Source: Erythrobacter sp. NAP1 (GTDB lineage: Bacteria; Pseudomonadota; Alphaproteobacteria; Sphingomonadales; Sphingomonadaceae). From it: a stretch of DNA of 64,000 nt. The notes under the pieces were generated by a model. The model worked only from the letters and a program-made list of their open reading frames with translations. It was not told the origin of the DNA and made no database searches. The stretch lies in contig NZ_CH672390.1 of NCBI RefSeq assembly GCF_000152865.1, positions 1,178,001-1,242,000 of the forward strand. Direction: 5' to 3'. Shown here one piece after another: positions 1-8,800 of the stretch (its first letter is position 1; every line of letters begins with the position of its first letter). The translations under genes and the position numbers were made by a program.

Positions 1-1
1 A

Positions 2-280
2 GAGTACGACGACATCAACCTCAACGGCGTTTGCGACAACAACGAGGTCTTCATCGATGCGAACCGCAACGGTCAGTGGGATGCTGATCGCGGTGAGGAA
101 GGTATCGGCGGCGCCCGCGATGCAGTTCTTTACACTGCCATTGTGACCTATCCGCGCGTCTTTCCGATGTATGGCCTCGCTGGCCTCTCGCAGGAAGTGC
201 AGGTCACCGCCTCCACCGTGCTGCGCAACCAGCCCTACGACCAACAAGACACCAGTGTAGAATCCGGGAATTGCCTGTGA
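2..280 (+). CDS. TadE-family pilus assembly protein (3' end only)
   Basis: Open frame entering from the left edge and ending at TGA 278-280; 92 residues are visible. The visible part is a soluble C-terminal domain with an Asn/Asp-rich stretch followed by a beta-rich tail (TASTVLRNQPYD) of the kind that ends TadE/TadG-like pseudopilins. It overlaps the next gene by one base (TGATG at 278-282), and that gene is also TadE-like, so the two are probably translated together as components of a Flp/Tad pilus. The N-terminal membrane segment that would prove the family lies outside the window, so assignment rests mainly on the neighbour. Confidence 0.6.
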   Translation, partial: EYDDINLNGVCDNNEVFIDANRNGQWDADRGEEGIGGARDAVLYTAIVTYPRVFPMYGLAGLSQEVQVTASTVLRNQPYDQQDTSVESGNCL

Positions 281-1005
281 TGACAAAGAACCCTGTGAAA
301 CCCGCCAAGACCTTCGCGAACCGCATGCGCTCTTTGTGGAAGGACAATTCGGCTGTCGCGATGGTCGAGTTTGCCTTCACCGCTCCGCTCGTTCTGGGTC
401 TCGGCATGATGGGTACCGAAACCGCATACTTCACCATCACGCATATGCAGGTCAGCCAGATCGCTATGCAGGTGGCTGATAACGCCTCGCGCGTCGGTGA
501 GAACGACGTGCTCGTTGCGCGCAAGGTGTTTGAGGATGACATCAACGGCACGCTTGTCGGCGCCGAGAAGCTGGGTGCGCGCTACTCGATTTACGAGAAC
601 GGCCGGATCATCATCTCGAGCCTTCAGGACAATGAGCTGAACGACGGCAACAGCCCGAATGGTCAGACCATCCGCTGGCAACGCTGTCGCGGCGCGAAAG
701 TGATCGATTCGCAGTATGGCGAGGAAGGCGTTGGCGCTGACGACAACAGCTTCCCCGGCATGGGCGGCGGTCCGCGTCGCAACGAAAAGATCAAGGCCGA
801 ATCCGGCACTGCAGTGATTTTCGTTGAGGTGTATTACACCTACGAGTCTGTGACGCCGTTCGAGATGTTCGACGGAACGGAGCTCGAGTACACGGCTGCG
901 TTCAATGTCCGCGACAAGCGCGACATCAGCCAAATCTACAATCGGGAAGACGACCCCGCGCCGGTTGCTCGTTGCAACGTCTATTCGGCTAACCGCCCAA
1001 GCTGA
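280..1005 (+). CDS. TadE/TadG-like pilus assembly protein
   Basis: 241 residues from ATG 280. That start is preferred over the upstream in-frame TTG (271) and GTG (277) because it forms a TGATG overlap with the preceding stop. Residues about 22-60 hold the TadE signature: a short basic lead, then a hydrophobic helix beginning AVAMVEFAFTAPLVLG with the conserved Glu near residue 30, followed by an amphipathic helix. The rest is a periplasmic domain without recognisable catalytic residues. TadE/TadG are minor pseudopilins of Flp/Tad pili, anchored in the inner membrane and needed for tight adherence. A terminator-like hairpin follows the stop. Family call is good; exact role (TadE, TadF or TadG) is open. 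Confidence 0.8.
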   Translation: MTKNPVKPAKTFANRMRSLWKDNSAVAMVEFAFTAPLVLGLGMMGTETAYFTITHMQVSQIAMQVADNASRVGENDVLVARKVFEDDINGTLVGAEKLGARYSIYENGRIIISSLQDNELNDGNSPNGQTIRWQRCRGAKVIDSQYGEEGVGADDNSFPGMGGGPRRNEKIKAESGTAVIFVEVYYTYESVTPFEMFDGTELEYTAAFNVRDKRDISQIYNREDDPAPVARCNVYSANRPS

Positions 1006-1011
1006 GGGTGA

Positions 1012-1032
1012 GAGGGCGCTTCTGGCGCCCTC
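1012..1032. terminator. Hairpin between convergent tad and pdhB genes
   Basis: Perfect 8-bp inverted repeat GAGGGCGC (1012-1019) / GCGCCCTC (1025-1032) with the loop TTCTG, just after the stop at 1005. A short T-run (ACTTTT) follows about 10 bases later. It lies between convergent genes and can serve both strands. Confidence 0.6.
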
Positions 1033-1044
1033 CCCACATCACTT

Positions 1045-2400
1045 TTAAACGTAGCAAACCTTCTTGACCGCCTCGACTATGCGAGGCGCGTCAATCAGCG
1101 CGAGCTTTTCAAGGTTCGCGGCATAGGGAAGCGGCACGTCTTCGTTGCAGACCCGCAGGACCGGTGCGTCGAGATCGTCGAAGCCTTCCTCCATGCAGAT
1201 CGAAATGATCTCGCTCGCGATGGAGCAGGTCGGCCAACCCTCTTCCGCAACAACCAGGCGGTTTGTCTTGGCGAGAGATTTGAGAACCGTCTCCTTGTCG
1301 AGCGGGCGCAATGTGCGAAGGTCGATCACTTCGGCATCGATCCCCTGCCCTGCCAGCTCTTCCGCTGCTTCCAAGGCGAGACCCACGCCAATCGAATAGG
1401 TGACGATAGTCGCGTCCTTGCCCTCGCGCACGATCCTCGCCTTGCCGATCGGCAGTACGTGGTCGTCAAGGTCGGGAACTTCGAATGAACGCCCGTAAAC
1501 AAGCTCATTCTCGAGGAAGACAACCGGGTCCTCTGACCGGATCGCAGCCTTCATGAGGCCCTTGGCATCCGAGCTGTCATAGGGGGCAATCACGATCAGG
1601 CCCGGTACGCTCGCATACCACGGGCCGTAGTTTTGCGAGTGCTGCGCTGCGACGCGGCTTGCAGCGCCGTTCGGACCGCGGAACACGATCGGACAGCGCA
1701 TCTGGCCGCCTGACATATAGTTCGTCTTGGCTGCCGAGTTCACGATGTGGTCGATTGCCTGCATCGCGAAGTTGAACGTCATGAATTCAACGATCGGCTT
1801 GAGGCCACCCATAGCGGCGCCCGAACCGATGCCGGCAAACCCGTACTCGGTGATCGGCGTGTCGATGACCCGCTTGGGACCGAACTCATCGAGGAGGCCC
1901 TGCGTTACCTTGTAGGCGCCCTGGTATTCGGCGACTTCCTCACCCATCACGAAGACGCGCTTATCAGCGCGCATTTCTTCAGCCATCGCATCGCGAAGAG
2001 CCTCGCGCACGGTGGTCGAAGTGAAGCTCGTACCTTCCGGGATCTCCGGATCGCTTGGCGTTGCCTTAACCTCTGGCTTAGTTGCCACAGGAGGCGGAGT
2101 TGGCGCAGGTGCAGGTTCTTCTTTCGCCGCAGGCGCGGGAGCAGGCGATGCTTCTTCGCCCTCGCCTTCCATCTCGGCAATCACGGTGCCAACGGCGACG
2201 TTCTCGGTGCCTTCGGCTACGAGGATTTTGGCAAGCACACCCTCGTCGATGGCTTCGAATTCCATTGTTGCTTTGTCGGTTTCGATCTCGGCGATGATGT
2301 CACCGGGTTCAATCGTGTCGCCTTCGGATTTGAGCCATTTGGCGAGCGTGCCTTCTTCCATGGTCGGCGAAAGCGCTGGCATTTTGAGTTCGATAGCCAT
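1045..2400 (-). CDS. pdhB: Pyruvate dehydrogenase E1 component beta subunit with N-terminal lipoyl domain
   Basis: 451 residues from ATG at 2400. Residues 1-77 form a biotinyl/lipoyl domain with the lipoylation motif DKATME (Lys43). A Pro/Ala/Glu-rich linker runs over about 78-125, and a transketolase-type E1 beta domain follows to the end. The fusion of a lipoyl domain to E1 beta is known from alphaproteobacterial PDH complexes such as that of Zymomonas. With E1 alpha the protein decarboxylates pyruvate with thiamine diphosphate and passes acetyl groups to E2. It lies 3 bases downstream of pdhA, so it is co-transcribed. E2 (pdhC) and lpd are not in the window. Confidence 0.96.
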   Translation of the reverse strand: MAIELKMPALSPTMEEGTLAKWLKSEGDTIEPGDIIAEIETDKATMEFEAIDEGVLAKILVAEGTENVAVGTVIAEMEGEGEEASPAPAPAAKEEPAPAPTPPPVATKPEVKATPSDPEIPEGTSFTSTTVREALRDAMAEEMRADKRVFVMGEEVAEYQGAYKVTQGLLDEFGPKRVIDTPITEYGFAGIGSGAAMGGLKPIVEFMTFNFAMQAIDHIVNSAAKTNYMSGGQMRCPIVFRGPNGAASRVAAQHSQNYGPWYASVPGLIVIAPYDSSDAKGLMKAAIRSEDPVVFLENELVYGRSFEVPDLDDHVLPIGKARIVREGKDATIVTYSIGVGLALEAAEELAGQGIDAEVIDLRTLRPLDKETVLKSLAKTNRLVVAEEGWPTCSIASEIISICMEEGFDDLDAPVLRVCNEDVPLPYAANLEKLALIDAPRIVEAVKKVCYV

Positions 2401-2403
2401 GGA

Positions 2404-3504
2404 TCAATACTCCTCCACCAGAACATCGGTGTAGAGTTCGTCCGGGCCCGGTTCGGGTGAACTTTCCGCGAAATCAGCCGCTTCGGTCACGATCTTGCGA
2501 ATATCCTTGTCGATAGCCTTGAGGTCTTCCTCGGCATGGCCGCCTTCGATCAGCGACTTTTTGAGCCGCTCGATCGGGTCATGGTGATCGCGTTGTTCCT
2601 GCACCTCTTCGCGCGTGCGATACTTGGCAGGGTCGGACATCGAGTGGCCGCGATAGCGATAAGTGTTGCATTCCATCAGCACCGGACCCTTGCCCTCGCG
2701 AACGTGCTTGAATGCGACCTCCGCAGCGGCGCGCACTTCGAGCACATCCATACCGTTCACTTCCATGCCCGGAATGCGGAATGCGGTGCCGCGGCGGTGG
2801 AAGCGGGTTTCAGCCGAGGAGCGCGAGGAGGCGGTACCCATCGCGTACTGGTTGTCCTCGACCACGAAAACGATGGGCAAATTCCAGAGGGCAGCCATGT
2901 TGAAGGTCTCGTAAACCTGGCCCTGGTTGGCTGCACCGTCACCGAAATAAGCAAGGCACAGACCGCCATCTTCATTGTATTGGTGAGCGAGCGCGAGGCC
3001 CCCGCCGAGTGCGACCTGCGCACCGACGATGCCGTGGCCGCCATAGAACTTATGCTCGGTCGAGAACATGTGCATCGACCCGCCCTTGCCCTTCGAAATG
3101 CCCGCTTCGCGGCCCGTAAGCTCGGCCATGATGACCTTGGGATCGATACCGTAAGCGAGCATGTGGCCGTGGTCACGGTAGCCGGTGATCACGCTGTCGC
3201 GGTCGTTGTCGAGCGCGGACTGAAGGCCAATCGCAACCGCTTCCTGACCGATATAAAGGTGGCAGAAACCGCCGATCAGGCCGAGGCCGTAAAGCTGGCC
3301 CGCCTTCTCCTCGAAACGGCGAATGAGGAGCATCTGGCGGTAGAATTCGAGCAATTGTTCGTCGCTCGCAGCGTAGCTCTTTGCCGCTTCGAATTCTTCC
3401 TGCAGCGAGTGGAGGATGAAGTCCGGATCGTCAGACGGAGCGAGCGTTTCGGGCGCTGCTGCTTTCTTTGCGGCAGGCTTTTTCGCGGCGGGTTTCTTGG
3501 CCAA
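2404..3504 (-). CDS. pdhA: Pyruvate dehydrogenase E1 component alpha subunit
   Basis: 366 residues. A Lys/Ala-rich basic N-terminal extension (residues 1-20, repeats of KKPAA) precedes a standard E1 alpha domain. The thiamine diphosphate motif GDGAANQG starts at residue 188 and closes with Asn202; the segment YRDHGHMLAYG near 109-119 is the family's regulatory loop region. It forms the alpha2-beta2 E1 of the pyruvate dehydrogenase complex with the adjacent pdhB product. The 183-bp gap upstream (to ftsB) should hold the promoter. Length is normal for alphaproteobacterial PdhA apart from the basic tail. Confidence 0.96.
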   Translation of the reverse strand: MAKKPAAKKPAAKKAAAPETLAPSDDPDFILHSLQEEFEAAKSYAASDEQLLEFYRQMLLIRRFEEKAGQLYGLGLIGGFCHLYIGQEAVAIGLQSALDNDRDSVITGYRDHGHMLAYGIDPKVIMAELTGREAGISKGKGGSMHMFSTEHKFYGGHGIVGAQVALGGGLALAHQYNEDGGLCLAYFGDGAANQGQVYETFNMAALWNLPIVFVVEDNQYAMGTASSRSSAETRFHRRGTAFRIPGMEVNGMDVLEVRAAAEVAFKHVREGKGPVLMECNTYRYRGHSMSDPAKYRTREEVQEQRDHHDPIERLKKSLIEGGHAEEDLKAIDKDIRKIVTEAADFAESSPEPGPDELYTDVLVEEY

Positions 3505-3687
3505 GTGTGATCCCTTCCCTCACTTGCAGCGCGCTTCGCGTGAACCCACGGTGCGCGCCTCTGGTGTTGAAGGGCTGCTATAGGCATCGCAATTGGCCTT
3601 ACGCAACGTAAGTCGACCCGAAGTACCTACAAATTACCGATGTGGTTAAACTAGCTCATTTGGCAAACCAAGAAGGCTGCGATCTGG

Positions 3688-3987
3688 CTATTCGTCTTCG
3701 AGCGTAATGACGATCTCGTCCGGGTGAATCACTCCCAGATCCTCACGCACCAACTCGCTCACCAGGTCAGGGTCAGCGCCCTCTGGATCAAGCAGTTCTA
3801 CGCGGTTCTTCAGCGCGTCTCGCTTTTCCTTGAGCAGGGTGATGCGAACCTGACGCTGTTCGAGCACCTCGCCATTTTCCGCCCATGCGAGGAGACCGGT
3901 GGGACCAGCGATTGCGGAGACGGTCAGGACGACAAGCAGCACGAGCGCAAGGCCCTGCTTGATATGCTCCTGTGGTGGTCTGCGCAT
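3688..3987 (-). CDS. ftsB: FtsB/DivIC-like septum formation initiator
   Basis: 99 residues from ATG 3987 (MRRPPQEH). An in-frame ATG 12 codons upstream (4023) exists, but the sequence GAGGGA sits about 8 bases ahead of 3987, so I prefer the shorter form. One membrane helix (about 12-33) is followed by a coiled-coil stretch rich in Leu/Lys/Arg (about 40-70) and a C-terminal segment ending IHPDEIVITLEDE. This matches FtsB, the bitopic divisome protein that pairs with FtsL and FtsQ at midcell. Its position upstream of pdhA is usual in alphaproteobacteria. Confidence 0.85.
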   Translation of the reverse strand: MRRPPQEHIKQGLALVLLVVLTVSAIAGPTGLLAWAENGEVLEQRQVRITLLKEKRDALKNRVELLDPEGADPDLVSELVREDLGVIHPDEIVITLEDE

Positions 3988-4115
3988 TATCCCAATCCCT
4001 CGATCCGCCGTCCACAGAATCATAGTTAACCACAGACCGCAAGAGAAATGCGCTCTAGGCCACTCAATTCACGAGAAAACGAGTCAGAATTGCCACGCAT
4101 CAGTAAGATCGCTGA

Positions 4116-5288
4116 TCAGTACGAGCGCGGCAGCCCCAAGACGTGTTCGGCGAGATAGGATAGGATCAGGTTCGTCGAGATTGGCGCCACCGTGTAAAGC
4201 CGCGCCTCGCGGAACTTGCGCTCGACGTCGTATTCCTCAGCGAAACCGAACCCGCCGAACGTCTGCACACACATGTCTGCCGCCGCCCAGCTGGCTTCGG
4301 ATGCTAGGAGCTTTGCCATATTGGCTTCTGCCCCCGGATTACCGCCTTCGTCGTAAACCTGTGCCGCGTGATGCACCATGAGCTCTGCCGCGCGCATCTG
4401 GGCGTAACAACGCGCGATCGGGAATTGTACTCCCTGATTCTGCCCGATCGGGCGGGCAAACACGTTGCGGTCGCCCGCATAATTCTTGGCCTGCTCGATG
4501 AACCACTTGGCGTCGCCGATACATTCAGCAGCGATAAGAATGCGTTCGGCGTTCATGCCGGACAGGATGTAGCGGAAGCCCTTCCCTTCCTCGCCAACAA
4601 GCGAGCTGGCCGGAATACGCAGGTCATCGAAGAACACCTCGCACGAAGAGTGGTTCATCATGGTGCGGATCGGCTTGATGCTCATGCCGTTCTTGAGCGC
4701 TTCCTGCATGTCGACGAGAAAGATCGAGAGGCCATCGGTCTTCTTCTCGACCTGGTCACGCGGCGTCGTGCGAGCAAGGAGAAGCATGAGGTCGGAATGC
4801 TCGGCGCGGCTCGTCCATATCTTCTGACCGGATACGACATATTCATCGCCCTCGCGCACCGCACGGGTCTTTAAGCTGAGCGTATCGGTGCCGCTGGTGG
4901 GCTCGGAAACGCCGAAAGCCTGTAATCGCAAGTCTCCCCGCGCAATCTTCGGCAGGTACTCCGCTTTCTGATCGTCAGACCCGTATTTGAGCAGCGTGTT
5001 CATAATGTACATCTGCGCATGAGCGGACGATCCGTTGCACCCGGTTGCCTGGATTTCCTCCATGATGACGGCCGCCGCGTCGAGCGAAAGGCCGCTGCCG
5101 CCGAATTCCTCGGGGATGAGGGCAGCCAGAAAACCGGCCTGTGTGAGCGCGTCGACGAACTCGCCCGGATATTCGCGGGCAGCGTCCTTTGCGCGCCAGT
5201 ACTCTCCCGGAAAGTCATCGCACAAAGCGCGCACGGCGCGGCGGATTTCAGCGAGTTCTTCGCTCTCGTTCGTCATCGGCATTGTCAT
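4116..5288 (-). CDS. Acyl-CoA dehydrogenase family protein
   Basis: 390 residues, normal length for the family, with the all-alpha N-domain (1-120), beta-domain (FGVSEPTSGTDT, the FAD/acyl-CoA contact region) and C-terminal helical domain. The protein is an FAD-dependent flavoenzyme that introduces an alpha-beta double bond into acyl-CoA. The Glu usually found in the late YEGT-type motif is absent (the local sequence is YTVAPISTN), but a Glu in NAERI (Glu248) aligns with the catalytic position used in isovaleryl-CoA dehydrogenase, so the enzyme may still be active. Substrate cannot be told from sequence. Starts at residues 3 and 5 are also possible. It is divergent from the mscS-type gene. 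Confidence 0.9.
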   Translation of the reverse strand: MTMPMTNESEELAEIRRAVRALCDDFPGEYWRAKDAAREYPGEFVDALTQAGFLAALIPEEFGGSGLSLDAAAVIMEEIQATGCNGSSAHAQMYIMNTLLKYGSDDQKAEYLPKIARGDLRLQAFGVSEPTSGTDTLSLKTRAVREGDEYVVSGQKIWTSRAEHSDLMLLLARTTPRDQVEKKTDGLSIFLVDMQEALKNGMSIKPIRTMMNHSSCEVFFDDLRIPASSLVGEEGKGFRYILSGMNAERILIAAECIGDAKWFIEQAKNYAGDRNVFARPIGQNQGVQFPIARCYAQMRAAELMVHHAAQVYDEGGNPGAEANMAKLLASEASWAAADMCVQTFGGFGFAEEYDVERKFREARLYTVAPISTNLILSYLAEHVLGLPRSY

Positions 5289-5414
5289 GGCTGCATCCCT
5301 TGCCGCGACACGGCGCTCGCGTCCAGCACCCGTAAGCGCACACCCCCTGCAAATCCGGAACTATCGGGTACACACAATCGTTGGGTAGCTAACAGAGTTA
5401 CAACACGGGGTAAT

Positions 5415-6278
5415 ATGCTAAGCACTTTGATGGACCAGCTGAACGATATGGGCACGGAATTCGTGCGCCTTCTTCCCTCACTCGGTATCGCCTTAGTCAT
5501 CGTCATTATCACCGCGATTATCGCGGGTTTCGCGACGTCGATCGCAGACAGGATCACAGGCAAGACCGATCTGCGGCCTTCACTGCGCCAGCTGATCGAA
5601 ACCATCGTCAAGCTTGCCGTCTGGATCATCGGTATGCTCATCGCGATGATTGTGGTCTTTCCCGGCCTTACGGTCGGCAGTCTTATCGCGGGCCTCGGCA
5701 TCGGTGCCGTGGCCATCGGGTTCGCGTTTCAGGACATCTTTGAGAACTTCCTCGCCGGCGTACTCATCATGGTGCGCGAGAAAATGCGCATCGGCGATGT
5801 GATTGAATGCGAAGGCATGATCGGCAAGGTCGAGCATATCACCCTCCGCGAAACGCATATCCGCAAGCTGTCGGGCGAAGTGACGGTCGTGCCCAACTCG
5901 ATCCTGTTCAAGAACCCGGTCGAAATCCTCACTGACAAGGAACAGCGCCGTCACGATGTAGTGATAGGCGTTTCCTACGACACCGATCTCGACGAAGCTG
6001 CCGAAGTCATCCGCAAGGCTGTCACCGGCGTTGAAGAGGTCGACGAGGACAAAGGCATCGATATCTTCGCACAGGAGTTCAACTCGTCATCGGTCGATTT
6101 CCTCGTGCGCTGGTGGTCGGGTTCGACCCCGCGTGCTGGCTGGGAATCGAAGGACAAAGTTGTCCGCGCGATCAAGCGTTCGCTGGACGATGCCGGTATC
6201 GAGATTCCGTTCCCCTACATCACGCATACCTTCAAGGAGCGCGTGCCCATGGGTGAGAAGCCGGGCGAAGAGGCTTAG
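5415..6278 (+). CDS. MscS-family small-conductance mechanosensitive channel
   Basis: 287 residues from ATG 5415; a longer open frame upstream runs through the intergenic gap and is not needed. N-terminal hydrophobic helices lie near residues 15-45 and 65-90. The TM3 pore helix plus beta-domain entry reads GIGAVAIGFAFQDIFENFL, the MscS hallmark, followed by the beta domain (IGDVIECEGMIGKVE) and the alpha-beta cytoplasmic cage. It should open under hypo-osmotic membrane tension and release small solutes. It is the compact three-helix type, close to E. coli MscS in length (286). Confidence 0.93.
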   Translation: MLSTLMDQLNDMGTEFVRLLPSLGIALVIVIITAIIAGFATSIADRITGKTDLRPSLRQLIETIVKLAVWIIGMLIAMIVVFPGLTVGSLIAGLGIGAVAIGFAFQDIFENFLAGVLIMVREKMRIGDVIECEGMIGKVEHITLRETHIRKLSGEVTVVPNSILFKNPVEILTDKEQRRHDVVIGVSYDTDLDEAAEVIRKAVTGVEEVDEDKGIDIFAQEFNSSSVDFLVRWWSGSTPRAGWESKDKVVRAIKRSLDDAGIEIPFPYITHTFKERVPMGEKPGEEA

Positions 6279-6334
6279 TCCTTTCCGATCAGTTTTTTCG
6301 TGCTACTGATCTTCTCGAGCGAGAGGAGACAGAC

Positions 6335-7246
6335 ATGAAAATTCTGACATCGGATCCCGCGCGGTTCGCAAATCTGCCCGACTACGACTTCCAAGAGCAT
6401 TGGATCACTATCGATCTGGGCGAAGGCTATTCGGGCCGAATGCATTACATTGACGAGGGGCCGAAGGATGCACCGCCCGTCCTTCTGTTTCACGGCGAAC
6501 CCAGCTGGAGCTTCCTCTATCGCAAGATGATCCCGGTGCTGCTTGACGCCGGTTTCCGATGTTTGGCGCCCGACCTCATCGGCTTTGGCAAGAGCGACAA
6601 GCCGGACGATATCGCGTTCTACACCTATGACCGCCACATCTCGTGGTTGCGCCAGTGGCGCGACGCGGTGGTACCTGCGCCCGCTGCGCTGTTCTGCCAG
6701 GACTGGGGCGGCCTACTTGGCCTTCGCCTCGTCGGAGAAGAGCCAGACAGGTTCGCTTGTGTGGTCGCGAGCAACACATTTCTACCGACCGGCGGGACAC
6801 CCTCGCCCGCATTCCTTGCATGGCGCCAGTTTGCCAAGAGCTCGCCCGAGTTTGAGATCGGCGAACTGCTCCAGCGAGCGACCGCAACTGAGCGGACGCC
6901 GGAAGAGGTGGCAGCCTATGATGCCCCCTTCCCCGACGAAGCTTCCAAAGCTGGCGCGCGCGCCTTCCCACAGCTTGTGCCGGTTGAAGACGGCATGGAT
7001 GGGATCGAGCAAAACACCAAGGCATGGGAAGGTCTCGCAGCATTCGACAAACCGTTCCTGACACTGTTCGGTGCCGACGATCCTGTGACAGGCGGGCTTG
7101 GCAAGACCCTCAGCGAACGCATCAAGGGCGCAGAGGGAATGCCTCACGAGATCCTGAGCACTTGCGGGCATTTCTGCCAAGAGGATCGCCCCAAGGAACT
7201 GGCCGATGGCGTTGTCTTCGCCGCCAAGAAAGCGGGCATGCTCTGA
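6335..7246 (+). CDS. dhaA: Haloalkane dehalogenase (subfamily HLD-I)
   Basis: 303 residues, alpha/beta-hydrolase fold. The nucleophile elbow reads CQDWGG with Asp123, so the Ser/Cys of ordinary hydrolases is replaced by the Asp that is diagnostic of haloalkane dehalogenases. The oxyanion-region motif HGEPSW lies at 53-58. Trp124 next to the nucleophile and Trp163 (FLAWRQF) fit the two halide-binding Trp of the DhlA-like subfamily. The acid is Asp249 (or 248) in GADDP and the base is His279 in CGHFCQE. The expected reaction is hydrolytic release of halide from haloalkanes, giving alcohols. RBS GAGAGGAG precedes the start. The next gene, a transporter, overlaps its stop. The symbol is given by function; the natural substrate is unknown. 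Confidence 0.9.
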   Translation: MKILTSDPARFANLPDYDFQEHWITIDLGEGYSGRMHYIDEGPKDAPPVLLFHGEPSWSFLYRKMIPVLLDAGFRCLAPDLIGFGKSDKPDDIAFYTYDRHISWLRQWRDAVVPAPAALFCQDWGGLLGLRLVGEEPDRFACVVASNTFLPTGGTPSPAFLAWRQFAKSSPEFEIGELLQRATATERTPEEVAAYDAPFPDEASKAGARAFPQLVPVEDGMDGIEQNTKAWEGLAAFDKPFLTLFGADDPVTGGLGKTLSERIKGAEGMPHEILSTCGHFCQEDRPKELADGVVFAAKKAGML

Positions 7247-8472
7247 GCGAGACCCACGCGCAGTCCAACCCAGCCTATCTTACACGCGGCCAGGAATTCG
7301 CTCTGGCCGTGACTGCGGCTGTGGTCATCGCAAATGCCTATTACATCCACCCGATCATCGGAGAGGTCGCCGCGCACTTTGGTGTGAGTGAAGCGCGGAT
7401 TGGCATCGTACCAGCGCTTAACCAGCTGGCGTTGGCGGTCGGTATTTTGCTGCTTCTGCCGCTGGGCGATATCTACTCAAACCGGTCGCTCTGCATCATC
7501 TTCGTAAGCGCGCAGAGCCTGTTCATGCTCGGCATGGTGATGGCGGAAAGCTTTGTCTTGTTTACGCTGTCCTCGACCCTGCTGGGCTTTGTGACCATCG
7601 CACCATATCTGATTCCCGCTTTCGCTTCGAAGCGTGTGTCGCCTGACAGGCTGGGCCAGGTCACTGCACTTCTTACGGTGGGGGTGATCTTCGGAATATT
7701 GGTTGCGCGCGTTGGCGCTGGTGTGGTGGCGGAGCAATTTGGCTGGCGCGCGGTCTATTGGTGCGCTTTCGTGCTGATGGCGGCAACGACTGCCCTTCTC
7801 CCGATCACGTTCCGCAGCGAGGGGAGCTCTGCCAAACAGCCGCGCACTGGCTATGGCGCGCTCTTGGCGTCGGTCTTCACACTCGCAAAGTCCAACAAGG
7901 ACATGCTGATTTCGGGCTTGATTCAAGGCCTGAACTTCGCCGCATTTACCGCGACATGGCTGGCGCTCGCGCTTCACCTGACGAGTGACGAACTGGGCTA
8001 CGGGGTCGATACGGTGGGCTATCTCGCAGGGGTTTCCGCGATAAGCCTTTTCACCACTGCACGGCTCGGCAAGATCGCCGACAGGATCGGGGCGCGCCGG
8101 GCCCGATTGCTCGCAGCAGTGGTGCAGATGGTTGGCATTGCCCTGATGTACCCGCTCGGCTGGAATGCTTGGGCGGTCATGGTGCCGCTGGTCATCACGA
8201 ACATAGTTGGACCGAGCATCGATGTAACGGGTCGCATGACCTATCTCAGCCTTGAGCCGGCCATCCGCACGCGGCTGACCACGACATATATCGTGATCAT
8301 GTTCATTGGCGGAGCGCTTGGCAGCGTTCTTGGAACATCGATTTACGATTATGGCGGTTGGCTTGGAACGTGCGTGCTGCTCCTCGCGATTTCCTCTGGC
8401 GTCGTAGCCCTTTCATACTATGCGCAGTTCGCTTGGGACCGGCGTTCGCAGTCAGCTGGCGACACTAGGTAA
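7243..8472 (+). CDS. MFS transporter
   Basis: About 409 residues with roughly 12 hydrophobic segments and the two-halves layout of the major facilitator superfamily; the first membrane helix starts around FALAVTAAVVIANAYYI. No ATG or GTG lies at a sensible place upstream of that helix. The best candidate is a CTG at 7243 overlapping the TGA of the dehalogenase gene; GTG 7309 would cut into helix 1. The start is therefore uncertain and translation is probably coupled to the upstream gene. Substrate unknown; co-occurrence with a haloalkane dehalogenase suggests uptake or export of a halogenated compound or its product (inference). Confidence 0.85.
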   Translation: MSETHAQSNPAYLTRGQEFALAVTAAVVIANAYYIHPIIGEVAAHFGVSEARIGIVPALNQLALAVGILLLLPLGDIYSNRSLCIIFVSAQSLFMLGMVMAESFVLFTLSSTLLGFVTIAPYLIPAFASKRVSPDRLGQVTALLTVGVIFGILVARVGAGVVAEQFGWRAVYWCAFVLMAATTALLPITFRSEGSSAKQPRTGYGALLASVFTLAKSNKDMLISGLIQGLNFAAFTATWLALALHLTSDELGYGVDTVGYLAGVSAISLFTTARLGKIADRIGARRARLLAAVVQMVGIALMYPLGWNAWAVMVPLVITNIVGPSIDVTGRMTYLSLEPAIRTRLTTTYIVIMFIGGALGSVLGTSIYDYGGWLGTCVLLLAISSGVVALSYYAQFAWDRRSQSAGDTR

Positions 8473-8800
8473 CAGTGCCTAGGAACCTTTTGTTGTTAAC
8501 CGAAACTTAGCCAACTAGAGAGGCTTAGCGCGCACACGCACTCAGGTGTTTACCGATGATCTTCAGCGTGACCTGATCATCTCCGGTCTTACCGAATGCA
8601 AAGTGTGGTCGGCCCGATCTCCCACTGGACGGGAGATAAAAAAGACGCTGAGGCTTCATCCCGAATGGCTTTTCGCAGAAGCCTCTTCCGGGTTGGCCGA
8701 GCGTCTTTTTTATCGCGCCCTTGTGCTGCAATTCATTGTTGCCACTGCGCCGCGCATTGCCCAAGCTGAGCACTGGAATTTTCAATAGAAAAGGTGCTCG
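8473..8800. other. Intergenic region with CtrA-like box and long inverted repeat
   Basis: 328 bases without a convincing protein gene. It holds TTAA-N7-TTAG at 8496-8510 (7 of 8 to the CtrA consensus) and a long inverted repeat at 8635-8714. An open frame 8546-8788 of 80 codons runs through the inverted repeat and looks non-coding. A short transcript that starts near 8520 and ends at the hairpin is possible but unproven. The 86 bases after the hairpin must carry the promoter of the S9 peptidase gene. Confidence 0.5.
8635..8714. terminator. Bidirectional terminator-like inverted repeat
   Basis: Perfect 15-nt inverted repeat: GATAAAAAAGACGCT at 8635-8649 and AGCGTCTTTTTTATC at 8700-8714. An inner 7-bp pair follows (GAGGCTT 8650-8656 / AAGCCTC 8679-8685). 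The A6/T6 blocks at the outer ends make it work on either strand. The unpaired 14 bases on the right side (8686-8699) make the stem asymmetric. Confidence 0.65.

Noticed and set aside
8546..8788. 80-codon open frame in the gap before the S9 peptidase
   Set aside because: It reads through the long inverted repeat at 8635-8714 and has no RBS or similarity that I recognise.
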